A stretch of 64,000 nt of DNA from Cylicocyclus nassatus (taxonomy: Eukaryota; Nematoda; Chromadorea; Rhabditida; Strongylidae): assembly GCA_958299035.1 (NCBI GenBank), contig CATQJL010000316.1, positions 7,968,347 to 8,032,346 of the forward strand. Reading direction: 5' to 3'. Shown here in pieces: positions 46,937 to 56,884 of the stretch. The position numbers and the translations under genes are program-made. The notes beneath the pieces are model-generated. The model worked only from the letters and a program-made list of their open reading frames with translations. It did no database searches and was not told the DNA's origin. Each line of letters begins with the position of its first letter. Within the stretch, counting starts at the first letter, position 1.

Positions 46937-47032
46937 AATGGTTCGCTCTGCACCGGATTTGAACCATCGACCTTTCGCCTCTAATTCCAACAAGTAACCA
47001 TTTCACCACTGCACCACCGACGCACGTAGCAC
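46937..47032 (-). other. tRNA-like segment with intact B box
   Basis: On the minus strand: GGTGGTGCAGTGGTGAAATG, a spacer with CTTGTTGGAATTAGAGG, then GGTTCAAATCC, which fits the B-box consensus. The T stem pairs poorly and no clean acceptor stem is seen, so I do not call a tRNA gene; a tRNA-derived SINE or pseudogene is more likely. Confidence 0.45.
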
Positions 47033-48216
47033 CGCTCTCAAATTCAAAGAGCGCCCCAAAACGGGATTTTCAAGCTTCCACATTCTTCAGAAGAGTGCTC
47101 TGCAAAAACGGAAAGCAGATTTAAAGTCAGCGTTCAAAGCTGCCTCAGATGATATGCATTTCATATCAAAAGGCCACGGCCATTGATCGTACCTACCTCC
47201 CTCGTTAGTCAGAGAATGAAGTTGACACGACATGTCTTGGTCACTCGCGTCGGTTACATATTCTTATTTGCAACCAATCGGCTATTACAAGGACCAACGA
47301 GTTTAGCGTCTGTCCTAGTTTTTGTCTTCAGGTTTTGCAATTCCAACTATCTAACTACATTCTATGTTCCACTCTCGATGTTGCGTCAACTCTTTTTTAT
47401 CGATGTATTTCTCAACGCAAATGATGTCATGTGACGTTGGGCTATTTGTGACTAAAATATATGCACAGCGTGCGCAGTATCTCAACATGCCAATTTGCAG
47501 GCATATCTCCTGCGCTTTGGCCGCTTAGGCGGTTTCGGGCGGATAAGGACGTATTCGGAAAGGTTTGGGCGGATTCGGGCGTATTTGAGCGTATCCAGGC
47601 GGTGCCGGCGCGGTCGGAACGATGCCTGGTGTTACACCACTCTGGCATCAAAGCTGATTCGAAATCTTCACTACCTCCGAGCGCCTCTGTACGCCAAGTT
47701 ATCAATATCTTCTCAGGTCGAAAAACTCATAATCTAGGTAAAATCAAATTTTGCGGTCTTTTCAGCGCTCAAATAGAGCACTTTTAAGTATGAGTGTTCT
47801 GGGCAGAAGGTATTGTCTAAATAGAGTGCTCTGATAATCAAAACTGGATCATTTGAGCAATTTGACGAATTTTGTGCTAATTATGCATTTAATTTTTCAA
47901 CTCAAAGAACGCTCATAACTCGACGTTCAAAGGCGCTAAGCAGATAACGAAGGCAGATTTGGATACAGCATTCGATGCTCTTTTTAGTCGCATCAGTTTC
48001 GTGTGAAAAGGCCACTTCGACCAAACGGACCTCCATTGTTAACGAAAATCGATAGGATCGGCCAAACATCAATGGGAAACATACCGCTAAGTCCCACTGC
48101 GACAATCGTCTCGATAGCCTTATTTATGGGATCTATTATTGGAAGCAAGTCAGTAGCTTTTCTGAACTCTCAGATTTATAAAGGCAAACCACTTTACCGG
48201 TATAGAACAACCAACT

Positions 48217-48777
48217 GTGCAGTAAGGAAGACTAAGCAGTTTAGCTGTATTTCCACCATTTCGTTGATAATTTCTATAGCTCTGTAAATCTTGATGCATG
48301 AAGTTTTGCCGGCTGTTGAAAAAAAAACTTACTTTCTTGTGGAGATTGGTTCAGCGATACTTGCGTAACCCATTTTTTGTATCAAATCATCGAATTCAGT
48401 CTGATTTTTTGCAGTATTATTTAGGGTACTCAGAATATTCGTGGGGTAGTTTGTATAACCGTAGGCCCATAGTGCTAATTGAGTATATAATTTGGGAACC
48501 GCGAAGATTTTTCTCGATACTTGAGAAAGCAGTTCTTTCTCCTGAATTCGTTGAGTTTTCTTCTCCTACTGGTTTGTTCGTAGCCCACCTTGTCGTAAGC
48601 GCTGATGTCGTTATCGTAATTATACACATCGCCAACAAATATGCAACTCAATCTTCTTGTTGGTGAGGCTAAACATCCAGTTGATATGAATCTTATATAT
48701 ATCGTCAGGAAACTGATTATGCACTTGTCGTTGTCGAGGGCGTTGTCGTTTTAACAGTTGGTACCGTTGGCAAGAAC
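48217..48777 (-). CDS. paralogue of the 17 kb gene: Thr-rich linker plus VWA-like domain (partial)
   Basis: Minus-strand exons: linker 48777-48725 (LPTVPTVKTTTPSTTT); 48668-48589 (SPTRRLSCIFVGDVYNYDND); 48541-48333 (EKELLSQVSRKIFAVPKLYT, LALWAYGYTNYPTN, FDDLIQKMGY), donor GTAAGT; 48281 to about 48217 (AIEIINEMVEIQLNCLVFLT). The intron between the second and third exons is 47 nt, phase 0, at the same codon position as the 48-nt intron of the 17 kb gene, and the third exons differ by only 3 nt. The order strand-helix-strand-helix-helix-strand is what a VWA fold would give. Upstream and downstream exons are not identified; the 38.4 kb exon is a candidate continuation. Confidence 0.65.
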
Positions 48778-51775
48778 CTAAATCTGCTGTATTTATACGA
48801 AGTCTCAAAGAGATTTGGACTTCTATAATCATGAAGTATTCGAGATTCACCATACTTACAGAGAAATCTTTTTGGATGCATTCATAAAATATCGTCCACT
48901 TAAAACACGATTTGCCAGTCATATTATATCACCTAGTCACACATTGAGAGCATGTTGCGTTTTGCGCACCTTTGTCTTATCTTAATTTGGATTCATCAAC
49001 AATCCGTCTGCAAGGCTTGCGAATACTTAGAGTTAACGTGCTTCCAAATTCTTAGGTCATAGCGGATAAAGAGTGATTTGCAAATTCAAAGACTGGGATG
49101 TACTCAAATAACCTAATCGCCTCTTCTTCTTTTTGTTCATAGCTTAAAATATCAATAACAATTATAGTTATCATGAGTACTGTTGTTATTAATTATTAGT
49201 TCATCCTCTGCACGTCCCTTGACTGGTCGGTCATTCCGACTTCTCCCCACAATCCTACGGGACAATAAACCCCTTAGTCCAGAAAGCTCCGGAACAGCTT
49301 GATCAAGAATGTTCCACCTTAACAACTTATTTGCGTCGGAGCGAACAACGTGAGACGCCAGACCAACGAAGCCCGACCTGTAGAACTGCAAGAAGCCCTG
49401 AAAAAACAACACTTGATGTTGTGGCTGTAAGTGAACTACTACGCTGGAGAGAAACCGGATGTATGGACGCCATATTCTGAATATCGATTTTGCTACGCTG
49501 GACCTGAAGAGCCCAAGGACCCTCCGGCACAGTTTCGTGGATGATCGAATTTTACCTCACATACCAGCCTTTACTCTGTCAAGATGTAGCCGCAATGTGG
49601 GCGGCGCTGAATCAGGATTAAAGAGCCAAACCTAACCTCCTAGCTAGTGTCTCCGGTCTCTCTTTCATCCCTTTCTCAGCCCCTTTTTATATTTGATATT
49701 TTGATGATAAATTTTGATAATCATATTTGTTTGGATAAACTTGGGAGCAGGGGGAATAAAGCAAGTCATGAGCTGCGCAACTCATGAACTTGACAACTCA
49801 AGAAAGCGAAAGAATTTAGAGCCCGAATGTCAAGATAGGAGAGTATTAACAGTGGAGTGAAGCAAAGACAGTTCCTTTACAAAAGTTCGTTCTACAGCAA
49901 TAAAGATTGCCGCAGGAGGTTCAACAGGAGCAACAAAGGTGCATGTAATTGTGCTAGGAGATTGAAACTCAAAACTCGGCACAAAATTGAGCGACGCCAA
50001 GACTTCACTCGATTGCTGTTATAATTCAGATAGAAACGTTCGTGGTCAAATGGTCATCGAAATTTGTGAAGAAAATTATCTTCGAACGATGTACAAGTTC
50101 CTCAAAACCCGCAAAGGCCGCAAATGGACTTGGAAATCACCTGACAGCAAAACATCAAATTATGTTTATCACAGACTGTCCTGCAAACAGATCAATCAAT
50201 TTACAAGCGTAAGAACTGGATTTCTAAATTATGAAACCAATCATTGCCTTTTATAAGAAAAGACAAAATGGCCAAGTTCAAAAATGGAAGGAAGAGAGAT
50301 TGAAAAACTCAGATGTGCGTGAACTGGGAACTCTGCAAACAACAAGTCTCTACTACATGCCAGTCGTTATTACGATTCTCCCAGCAATGGTTATAAGGAA
50401 CTATGCAAATATATTACCAATGCAGCAAAGGCACCCGTACGTGTAAAGAACATTATTTACCTTTCGGAGGAAACTACCGCTAGGAAATGGAGGCAACGAT
50501 GTCTACTCAGGGACCGCATTGCCTATGTTTAGAAGAATTAGAGGGAGATAAACGCTTTCATCATTGCACAAGGTTAGAAAAAACTACACGGTCTTTAGTA
50601 GCCTGAAAAAACCTAATGGAGAGATATCTTATAGACATCACAGGCTTTTCCGAATGAGCGATGAGAATGGAAAGAGCTCTAGCACAAAATCAGGGGTCAG
50701 CAAGATAGTGGGTTCTTATTTCGAAAACATGTACGCTCGAGCTGTTGACATACAATACACTCTACACTATTCACAAGAGATCTGCCCTCTATTTTTGCAA
50801 GATGAAATATCCAAGGGACTGGATTGCTTTGGAAAAACATGGAATCCATTGGCAACTCAAAGCGCTCCTTCACGAACATACACAAGTTCACGATCAATCG
50901 TGAAGGTCAGTAAAACTTGGTTCTCTAATGATCAAAAAGGAGTACGACATGGAAATCCGCTTTTACTGAAACTGTTTAGTGCTGCACTTAAACATGTTTT
51001 TCGAAAAATCGTGAAAACAGCTACGGATGTTAAATAGATGGTAAGCAGCTCACAAATCTAGGCTTTGCTAACGACATTGTCCCAGTTGCAAAATGTGAAG
51101 GTGAACAGGCGATGAACGATCTGGATATAAATCACTCAAAAACAAAGATCAATCCTCTAGAAATAAAAGTACTTGCGCATACGCCTGTTGCAACCAAACT
51201 TAAGGTACCACAATCGAAATGGATTATTTACCTTGGACCACCATTTCTTTCTACCGGAAATAAAAGATTGCCCATGAGTCTTTTCATTTTTGAGTTTTCG
51301 CTGTAATAAGTCAGACATTTCTAGCTCTAAATAGATATTAGGATACCATTCGATAGAGCAAAGCAATCTCTAAAGATGGCGTTCATGCTTTTGCACAAGC
51401 TTCTGTACATCTCAAGTTTTCAACCAAAATCTACAAAGTTTTAGATGCCCTAAAAACTGAAAATCTATTATATTCCCGTTGAAAAAATTCCTAATTTCTC
51501 ACTCGCTCACGCATATACATTCCACATCAGATACTGGTTGAGTTAAGCGTGAAAAACCCGAGCGAAAAAAGCAAAATTCGATATTTCTCGTGAACCAGAG
51601 CTTATAGAAAGCCGAAAATCTACGGTAGTACTTCAAAAAGCTTCTAGTATACAAGTGTTAGTGTAAGAGCATCACAGCATCACTTTGATAAAAACATGGA
51701 AATTTTCGGTTTCTTGATTTCTAGCCGATAAAAAAATACAGCAACAGCACATATGAATGTCTGATGTGGAATGTA

Positions 51776-52702
51776 TTAGGTTGTCAAGAAAATAATGTCG
51801 TTTTTTATTTGCTTGCTTTAATAAAGCAAACAGATTCAACCCAACAAAGGGTAAGGGATACTATACGATAGAGCAAAACAAGCTCTACAAGATGGCACTC
51901 ATGTCTTTGCGCCATGCTCGATCCACGGAAAGTTTGAATTTGAAGTCCAAAGATTTCCAAATGCCCAAAAAATCGAAAAAAATCAGATCTCCGTCCAAAT
52001 AATTTCTGCGGACCTCCCACTCACACACGTCAATACTTTCGATATCAGACACCCATATGTGCAGTTGCTTTATTTTCCCCGATTAAAAACTATGAAAATG
52101 AAAATTTTCATGATATTCTCAAGGCAATGCTGAGCCGTTCTTGCATATGTAGTTCTACAGTACAAGCTTAGGTAAGTATAACTGTGAATTTTCAGCCCAT
52201 TCCGAGCGGTAGTTTTCGAGAAAAATTGGATTCAGCTCCCTTCTTTTCAATTTTAGTGCTAAAATCGACATTCCTCGAAAACTACCGCTCGAAATAGGCT
52301 GAACTACAGTTACGTTAACCTAGGCTTGTAGTATAGAATTACGTATGCAAGAACGGCTCAGCATTGCTTCGAGAATATCATGAAAATTTTCATTTTCATA
52401 GTTTTTAATCGGGGAAAAAATAAAGCAACTGCACTATGGGTGTCTGATATCGAAAGTATTGATGTGTGTGAGTTATTTGGACGGAGATCTGATTTTTTGC
52501 GATTTTTTGGGCATTTGAAAATCTTGGAAAGATATTGAGTTCAAATTTTCTATGGATCGAACTTGACGCGATATTATAAACGCCTTCTTGTAGAGCTTGC
52601 TTTGCTCTATCGAACAATATCCCTTACCCTTTGTTGGGTTGAGTCTGTTAGCTTTGTTAAAGCAAGCAAATAAAAAACGACATTATTTTCTTGACAACCT
52701 AA
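51776..52702. mobile_element. mariner-like MITE family B, copy 2 (intact)
   Basis: 927 bp, TA flanks 51774-51775 and 52703-52704, ends TTAGGTTGTCAAGAAAATAA with exact inverted partner. Inner arms are palindromic. It inserted in the TA at the centre of family C. Confidence 0.9.
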
Positions 52703-52704
52703 TA

Positions 52705-53621
52705 TTAGGTTGATTCATAATTAATGCACGTTTTCTATACTTCAACTTTCAACCGAGATAATTTTTTTAAAAAGACATTTCTGGGCGCAATAAAAACCAC
52801 TGTAAGCATCAAATCAGTGGCTATGAAACAGATACTTTTGCTTGACTGTATCAATTACGAGAAAGATTTTCTGGCCTAAAGATTGCCGACAACTTTTTCA
52901 GAAGCCTCTACTTTGAGAGAGCACAACTTATGTTGAAATGAAGTAGGATAAAGCAGATTTCGTTCATCGTGTAGCCAAGGATCTTTTGAGCAGTAATGCC
53001 AAGTTTGGATTTTACGGAAATTTTTTGAAAGAAAATACCGCAAGAAAGTCGATAGTACCCACTTTTTCCTGACATCCCGGCGAGAAAAATCGGTCATTTT
53101 TGAAATTATTTCGTTTTCTCCGCTGGAAAGTGAGAAAATCCTAGCTCTTTTCTACCATCAAATGAACTAGGTCTACCCTTGCTGGATAGTGCAAAAGACC
53201 TGCAATCGCCTTTTGATTCAAAGATCAAAGATTTATATGGCAAGGAAGGACCGCGACGATCATTCAAGTTCGCAATTGAATTTCTCGGCTCAGATTCCAT
53301 GGGATATTTTGTTCAAAAGGCATCTTGTAGCCCAAAGTTTCATAATCCTTAAGCATATTTTTTGAAATCAATTCAACTATTCCTTATGAATTTAGGGCAA
53401 AAAGAGTGAAAAGCAAAAATTTTGGAATTTGGTTTCTTTTATTTGAAGGCTTAGAACTTTGGAACGAAAGGAGATGTACGAAAGCGAAAGCCCGCATAAG
53501 AAACTAGAAAAAACGCTCTTTTAGATAGCTTAAAAGGTTTTGAGGAAATCGGTTACAAATCAAATACCAGCTCTTGGAAGAAGTGGTAGGAAAAACGTGC
53601 ATTAATTATGAATCAACTTAA
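52705..53621. mobile_element. mariner-like MITE family A, copy 2
   Basis: 917 bp, TA flanks 52703-52704 (shared with B2) and 53622-53623. Ends TTAGGTTGATTCATAATTAA / TTAAGTTGATTCATAATTAA. Same family and size as 1183-2100. Confidence 0.9.
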
Positions 53622-54492
53622 TATATGCGTGAGCGTGTGAGAAATCTGTAGGAATTTTTTGATCGGAAATAAAAAATTTTCAATTTTCCGGGCATCCAAA
53701 ATTTTTTAGATTTTGGTATAAAACTTAAGATGGACAGAAGCTTGTGCAAAAGCATAAGAGCATAAACGCCATCTTATAGAGCTTGCTTTGCTCTGTCAAA
53801 TGGTATCCTGATGTCTGTTTAGAATAAAAAGGGTGTGATTTATTATAACGAAAACTCAAAGATGTAGAGACTTATGGGACAACCTAATAGCAAAGAGATG
53901 TCACGGCGTATACGGCGTAGGCTGGATGGCAAGTTTTTTTACCAATTCAGAGAGTTCCTTACCTCAAAACGGTGTTGATAAGATGGAAGCGGAGACTGTT
54001 TAATTCGTGCATCCTTCCCCCTGTACTTTACGGCGCGGAAACATGGGCAGTGACGATGAAGATGGAGAAACAACTCGGTGCTGCTGGAAGACATAGAGAA
54101 AGGAGAATGGTTGGCGGTCGCTTGATAGACAGAAAGACGAACTCTTGGTTATGTGGCATAATAAAAGTGAAAGATTTAGTAATTCCGTGAAGGAAAGGAA
54201 ATGAATTTACGCTTGGAATGTCGCGGACAGAAATAAGACAAAATGTTCAAGAAAGCTACTTGAATGGTGACCCGCTCAGTAGAACGACCGAAGATGAGAT
54301 GGAGAGTCATATTTCAAAAAAGCTTGGCACTTGCATTTGGCAAAGAGTAGCAAGATCGTTCACGTTGAAAGAATAGATCACTTTGTCTTGGTGCCACATA
54401 TTGTAATAATATGAAAGGCAAATAAATCATAAACCATGAACCATACACATTCTTTCCTCACTTCTTGATGTGGGCACGATTACATAATCTTA

Positions 54493-54937
54493 CAAGGGAG
54501 GGTAACGATGTCGAACTGGCCGAACGACGATGTGTTTACCATTAGTGAGAGCTTGGAACGCGATTCCAAATCTGCTTTCCTTATTTGCCGAGCAATTCTA
54601 AGGAAGAAATTGTGAACATTTTTTGGAGCATGAAAGGAATTAGAGGCTAAGATAAAATCAAACCTTAAGCCTATCTAAACCACAAACATTAGAGTGGCAA
54701 GTGTCAAGATACTTCAAACGATAAATTGCTTTTGCTTAAAAATTTAGTATTGGTCTTCCCCCGTTTGATGACCACAAAGGCTCTGTTGATCAAATATCTT
54801 GAGCATTTGTCCAGTTTTTCTTTGTTTCAGCAAATGCACATAACTTCCTTCATACTAGCGCTGCTGATAAAAAGAAGATTTGATTCCTTGTTGGTTCTCT
54901 CAGATGATTATTAGACAACATCCCTCCAACTTCCTTG
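54493..54937. mobile_element. Harbinger-like CAAGG foldback MITE, decayed right end
   Basis: Left end CAAGGGAGGG after TTA (54490-54492), with the family core CGATTCCAAATCTGCTTTCC. The right arm (GAAGATTTGATTCC, then CCCTCCAACTTCCTTG) is degraded, and the expected right TTA is not seen. Confidence 0.5.
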
Positions 54938-54956
54938 CATATTTTTTCGGTGGTAC

Positions 54957-55076
54957 GTAATGATCGTCGCGGGGTAAATGCTCCTATTCACGTCGTAATC
55001 CGAACAGTACACTCGAGCGAGAAGAAGCCCGACCGTGCAAGAGCATTGCTAGATATCGGGTAAGTAAGCAGCACGT
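54957..55076 (+). pseudogene. LTR-retrotransposon protease-like fragment
   Basis: Plus-strand frame NDRRGVNAPIHVVIRTVHSS then KKPDRARALLDIG and a stop. ALLDIG resembles the aspartic-protease ALLD(T/S)G active-site motif of LTR retrotransposons, with I in place of T/S. No flanking LTR or other domain is visible. Low confidence. Confidence 0.3.
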
Positions 55077-55728
55077 GCTGACTTGCACAATCTTGGCTAA
55101 CCATTGATTTATGCGAAAATCGAAAGTGCTCGTCTATTTGATCAAGTGCTGGGAGATGCTGATGAGCTGAATTCAATCACTAGTAACGAGTAAGATTCAA
55201 ATATTGTTCTGCTCCGAGAGGTTCTCTCAAAATCAAATTTGATATGATTTCAAGTTTTGCAAAGGATTCAGAGCCCGAACTGGAGATTTCGGGCTCTGCT
55301 AGTCGTTCGGATCAAGCGCCCAGCACCAACAACTAGTTCCATGTAAAGCTTCGCAGTCGAGATTAGTATATTTAAACTCAACATTTCCTTTCAAATTTAT
55401 ATGTTTCTTTGTAAAAACGCCAAGTTAGGTGCATTTCCCTTGTCGATTTGGGGGATTGATACATTCTGCTCCTGGAATTCACGATATTAGCGGCTAAGTA
55501 TTTCAACTAAGGTGGCACTCAGTTGTGGGATTGTCACTTTAGCTCTTGTAACAAAATAAGCTTATGGCTTGAAATAGATGCAAGTAGCCTATTTCACATC
55601 TCACAGTATATTGGTTTAATTCTTATCATCTACAAAAGATATTATAAAGCTTCAGCTTTTAAAAATATTATCGCTTCATTCAAAATTTTTTGTGGTAACG
55701 GGCCGTAAAGCTCATTTGCATCTCGCAG

Positions 55729-55983
55729 TATGAGCGAGGCGATGCTACGAAGTTTAGGCAGTCAAGGAGGAGCAAAATTCATCACAAAAGCCACAGGAAG
55801 CTTCAGAGCAGATTTGAAGCCGCAGCAAGAAGGAGTAAGAGGAGAAGCAGTGCAAGGGTGAAGAAAACGCAGAAGGAAAAAAAGGATGAGCTTCGCGACG
55901 TTTTCGGAGCTGTGCCCTCCACTGGGGCAATTCGAAAGTATGGTCCAAGCAGGAGTGGTGACGCTAGTAAGCTTAGTAAATGA
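55729..55983 (+). CDS. candidate terminal exon encoding a basic tail
   Basis: After an acceptor-like CATCTCGCAG the plus strand is open for 84 codons to TGA, without an ATG near its start: YERGDATKFRQSRRSKIHHK, then a Lys/Arg-rich helix (EAAARRSKRRSSARVKKTQK), then DELRDVFGAVPSTGAIRKYG and DASKLSK. The composition and length argue for a real exon or for a retroelement nucleic-acid-binding tail. I recognise no family, and the exon just upstream (55611-55696) does not join in frame. Confidence 0.4.
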   Translation, partial: YERGDATKFRQSRRSKIHHKSHRKLQSRFEAAARRSKRRSSARVKKTQKEKKDELRDVFGAVPSTGAIRKYGPSRSGDASKLSK

Positions 55984-56139
55984 GTCACTTGCAATTAAGG
56001 ATGTGCTGAGCCGACTAGTATGTATTCACCTCGTTTCCGAACTATCCATTCTGTATGTCTTACCTATCTACATCCTCTTAGAGGTTAATTATTCTTTCCA
56101 TAAATTATATAAAAAATGAATGTTGGTATTTGTTTAGTT

Positions 56140-56300
56140 AGTGTGTTTTTTATAGAAACTTTTGTTTGTGAACCGATCACCGCCAAGCTTTGCACACAAA
56201 GGTTTTCGACACCGGTCCACCCCGCAAGCTACTTTTCGCGGCGAAATCGATTTATCGATTCAATGAACCCTTATCATTCATCATCAAACCGCTTTCAGTT
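56140..56300 (+). repeat. divergent copy of the dispersed ATCGATTT module
   Basis: AACCGATCACCGCCAAGCTT, TTTGCACACAAAGGTTTTCG, AAGCTACTTTTCGCGGCGAA and ATCGATTTATCGATTC follow the same order as the outer end of the 59 kb palindrome (ACCAAACTTGGCACACA, GGCTACTTTTCG, ATCGATTTT). Confidence 0.45.
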
Positions 56301-56648
56301 TTAGAGTAAACAGAAAGGGTAAGGCTCATTTTCATTCTGCGGCGAAGGAGATGCGCTAACTCAAGGCAATGCGTTCAGGGAGTATCTGGGCTGTGCTACA
56401 TGAATAACCGAAGAAGATCGAAATGCAGATAAGTTTAGCTTCCGAGGTTGGACACCAACTTGCTCCTTGTTGATTTTGTTAAACCCAGGCGAATGCCGGC
56501 GATGTCAGGCAAGTCAGCTAGCATATAATATAAGCATTCAGTAAGAAGTTTCCATGTGTTCTCGTCTTGAAACCTGGGCATCTTCGACTGTAAGTTTGAT
56601 GTTCTAATATTTCTTATGCCGCACAGGTTGGTATGGTGGAACCTTATT

Positions 56649-56686
56649 GACCTAACGTTTCGAACAACTCGTCTTCGTCAGAGGTC
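56649..56686 (-). ncRNA. hammerhead-ribozyme-like motif, compensatory helix I
   Basis: Minus strand: GACCU, CUGACGA, one A, a weakly paired 12-nt helix II segment, GAAAC, GUU, AGGUC. Helix I differs from the other copies on both strands (GACCU/AGGUC instead of GGCCU/AGGCC), a compensatory change. Helix II is degraded, so cleavage is doubtful in this copy. Confidence 0.55.
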
Positions 56687-56884
56687 TGAAATGGATTCTA
56701 GTTTACGCATCCGCTGTACCTTGCCGCCAAACATCTCGTTTGAGTTCGCTTCGCTTGACGTTTTCTCAGACCCAACGTACTGGGCACATCGAACGAGGGT
56801 AAGGAACCTTCATCCACCAGAGAGTTAGTAGTCCGCACTAGATCAGTGTGACGGACATCACTGAGTCCTGCCCAGTGAGTCATG

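Larger units (their letters stand above)
46188..47204. mobile_element. Harbinger-like foldback, inner copy 2, with tRNA-like arms
   Basis: Starts CAAGGGAAGTAC, ends with inverted CGAGGGAGG; flanks TTG and TTA. About 1 kb because each arm carries an extra block of roughly 200 bp that includes a tRNA-like segment (46366-46452 and 46937-47032). Confidence 0.6.
45295..48038. mobile_element. outer Harbinger-like foldback containing two copies of its own family
   Basis: TTA on both sides (45292-45294, 48039-48041). Outer arms share GTCGAAGTGGCCTTT / AAAAGGCCACTTCGAC and a run of GCCTGAATCCGCTCAAATAC-type short repeats. Copies 45529-45988 and 46188-47204 are inside. Its own sequence is about 1.26 kb, longer than the usual 455 bp of the family. 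Confidence 0.65.
51263..53887. mobile_element. palindromic mariner-like MITE (family C) inside the RTE
   Basis: TA flanks (51261-51262, 53888-53889); right end GGGACAACCTAA, left end degraded (AAAGATTGCCC). It splits the RTE RT frame: YLGPPFLSTG ends just before it and MSRRIRRRLDG resumes just after. Without B2 and A2 it is about 780 bp and folds back on itself. Confidence 0.75.
49196..54445 (+). pseudogene. RTE-type non-LTR retrotransposon, decayed and interrupted
   Basis: Plus-strand pieces in order: endonuclease start (49365-49560; LQEALKKQHLDVVAV), endonuclease end (49950-50230; HVIVLGD, RGQMVIEICEENYLRTM, KGRKWTWKSPDSKTSN), RT (50564-51260; KGVRHGNPLLLKLFSAALKH, VFRKIV, then LGFANDIVPVAKCE and YLGPPFLSTG), and after the inserted MITEs the C-terminal region (53890-54380; MSRRIRRRLDGKF, KRRLFNSCILPPVLYGAETW, RHRERRMVGGRLIDRKTNSW). 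The RT catalytic FADD box reads FAND, and there are several stops and frameshifts, so it is dead. The 3' end has AAATAAATCATAAACCATG. Hookworm-type RTE elements have this structure; the 5' boundary is approximate. Confidence 0.8.

Noticed and set aside
46937..47032. tRNA gene on the minus strand
   Set aside because: The B box is good but no acceptor stem or proper T stem could be formed.
53888..54440. Separate gene in the 54 kb region
   Set aside because: The frame is the C-terminal part of the RTE element resuming after the MITE insertions.
55611..55696. Exon upstream of the basic tail exon at 55.7 kb
   Set aside because: Joining it to 55729 gives an immediate stop, so I did not link them.
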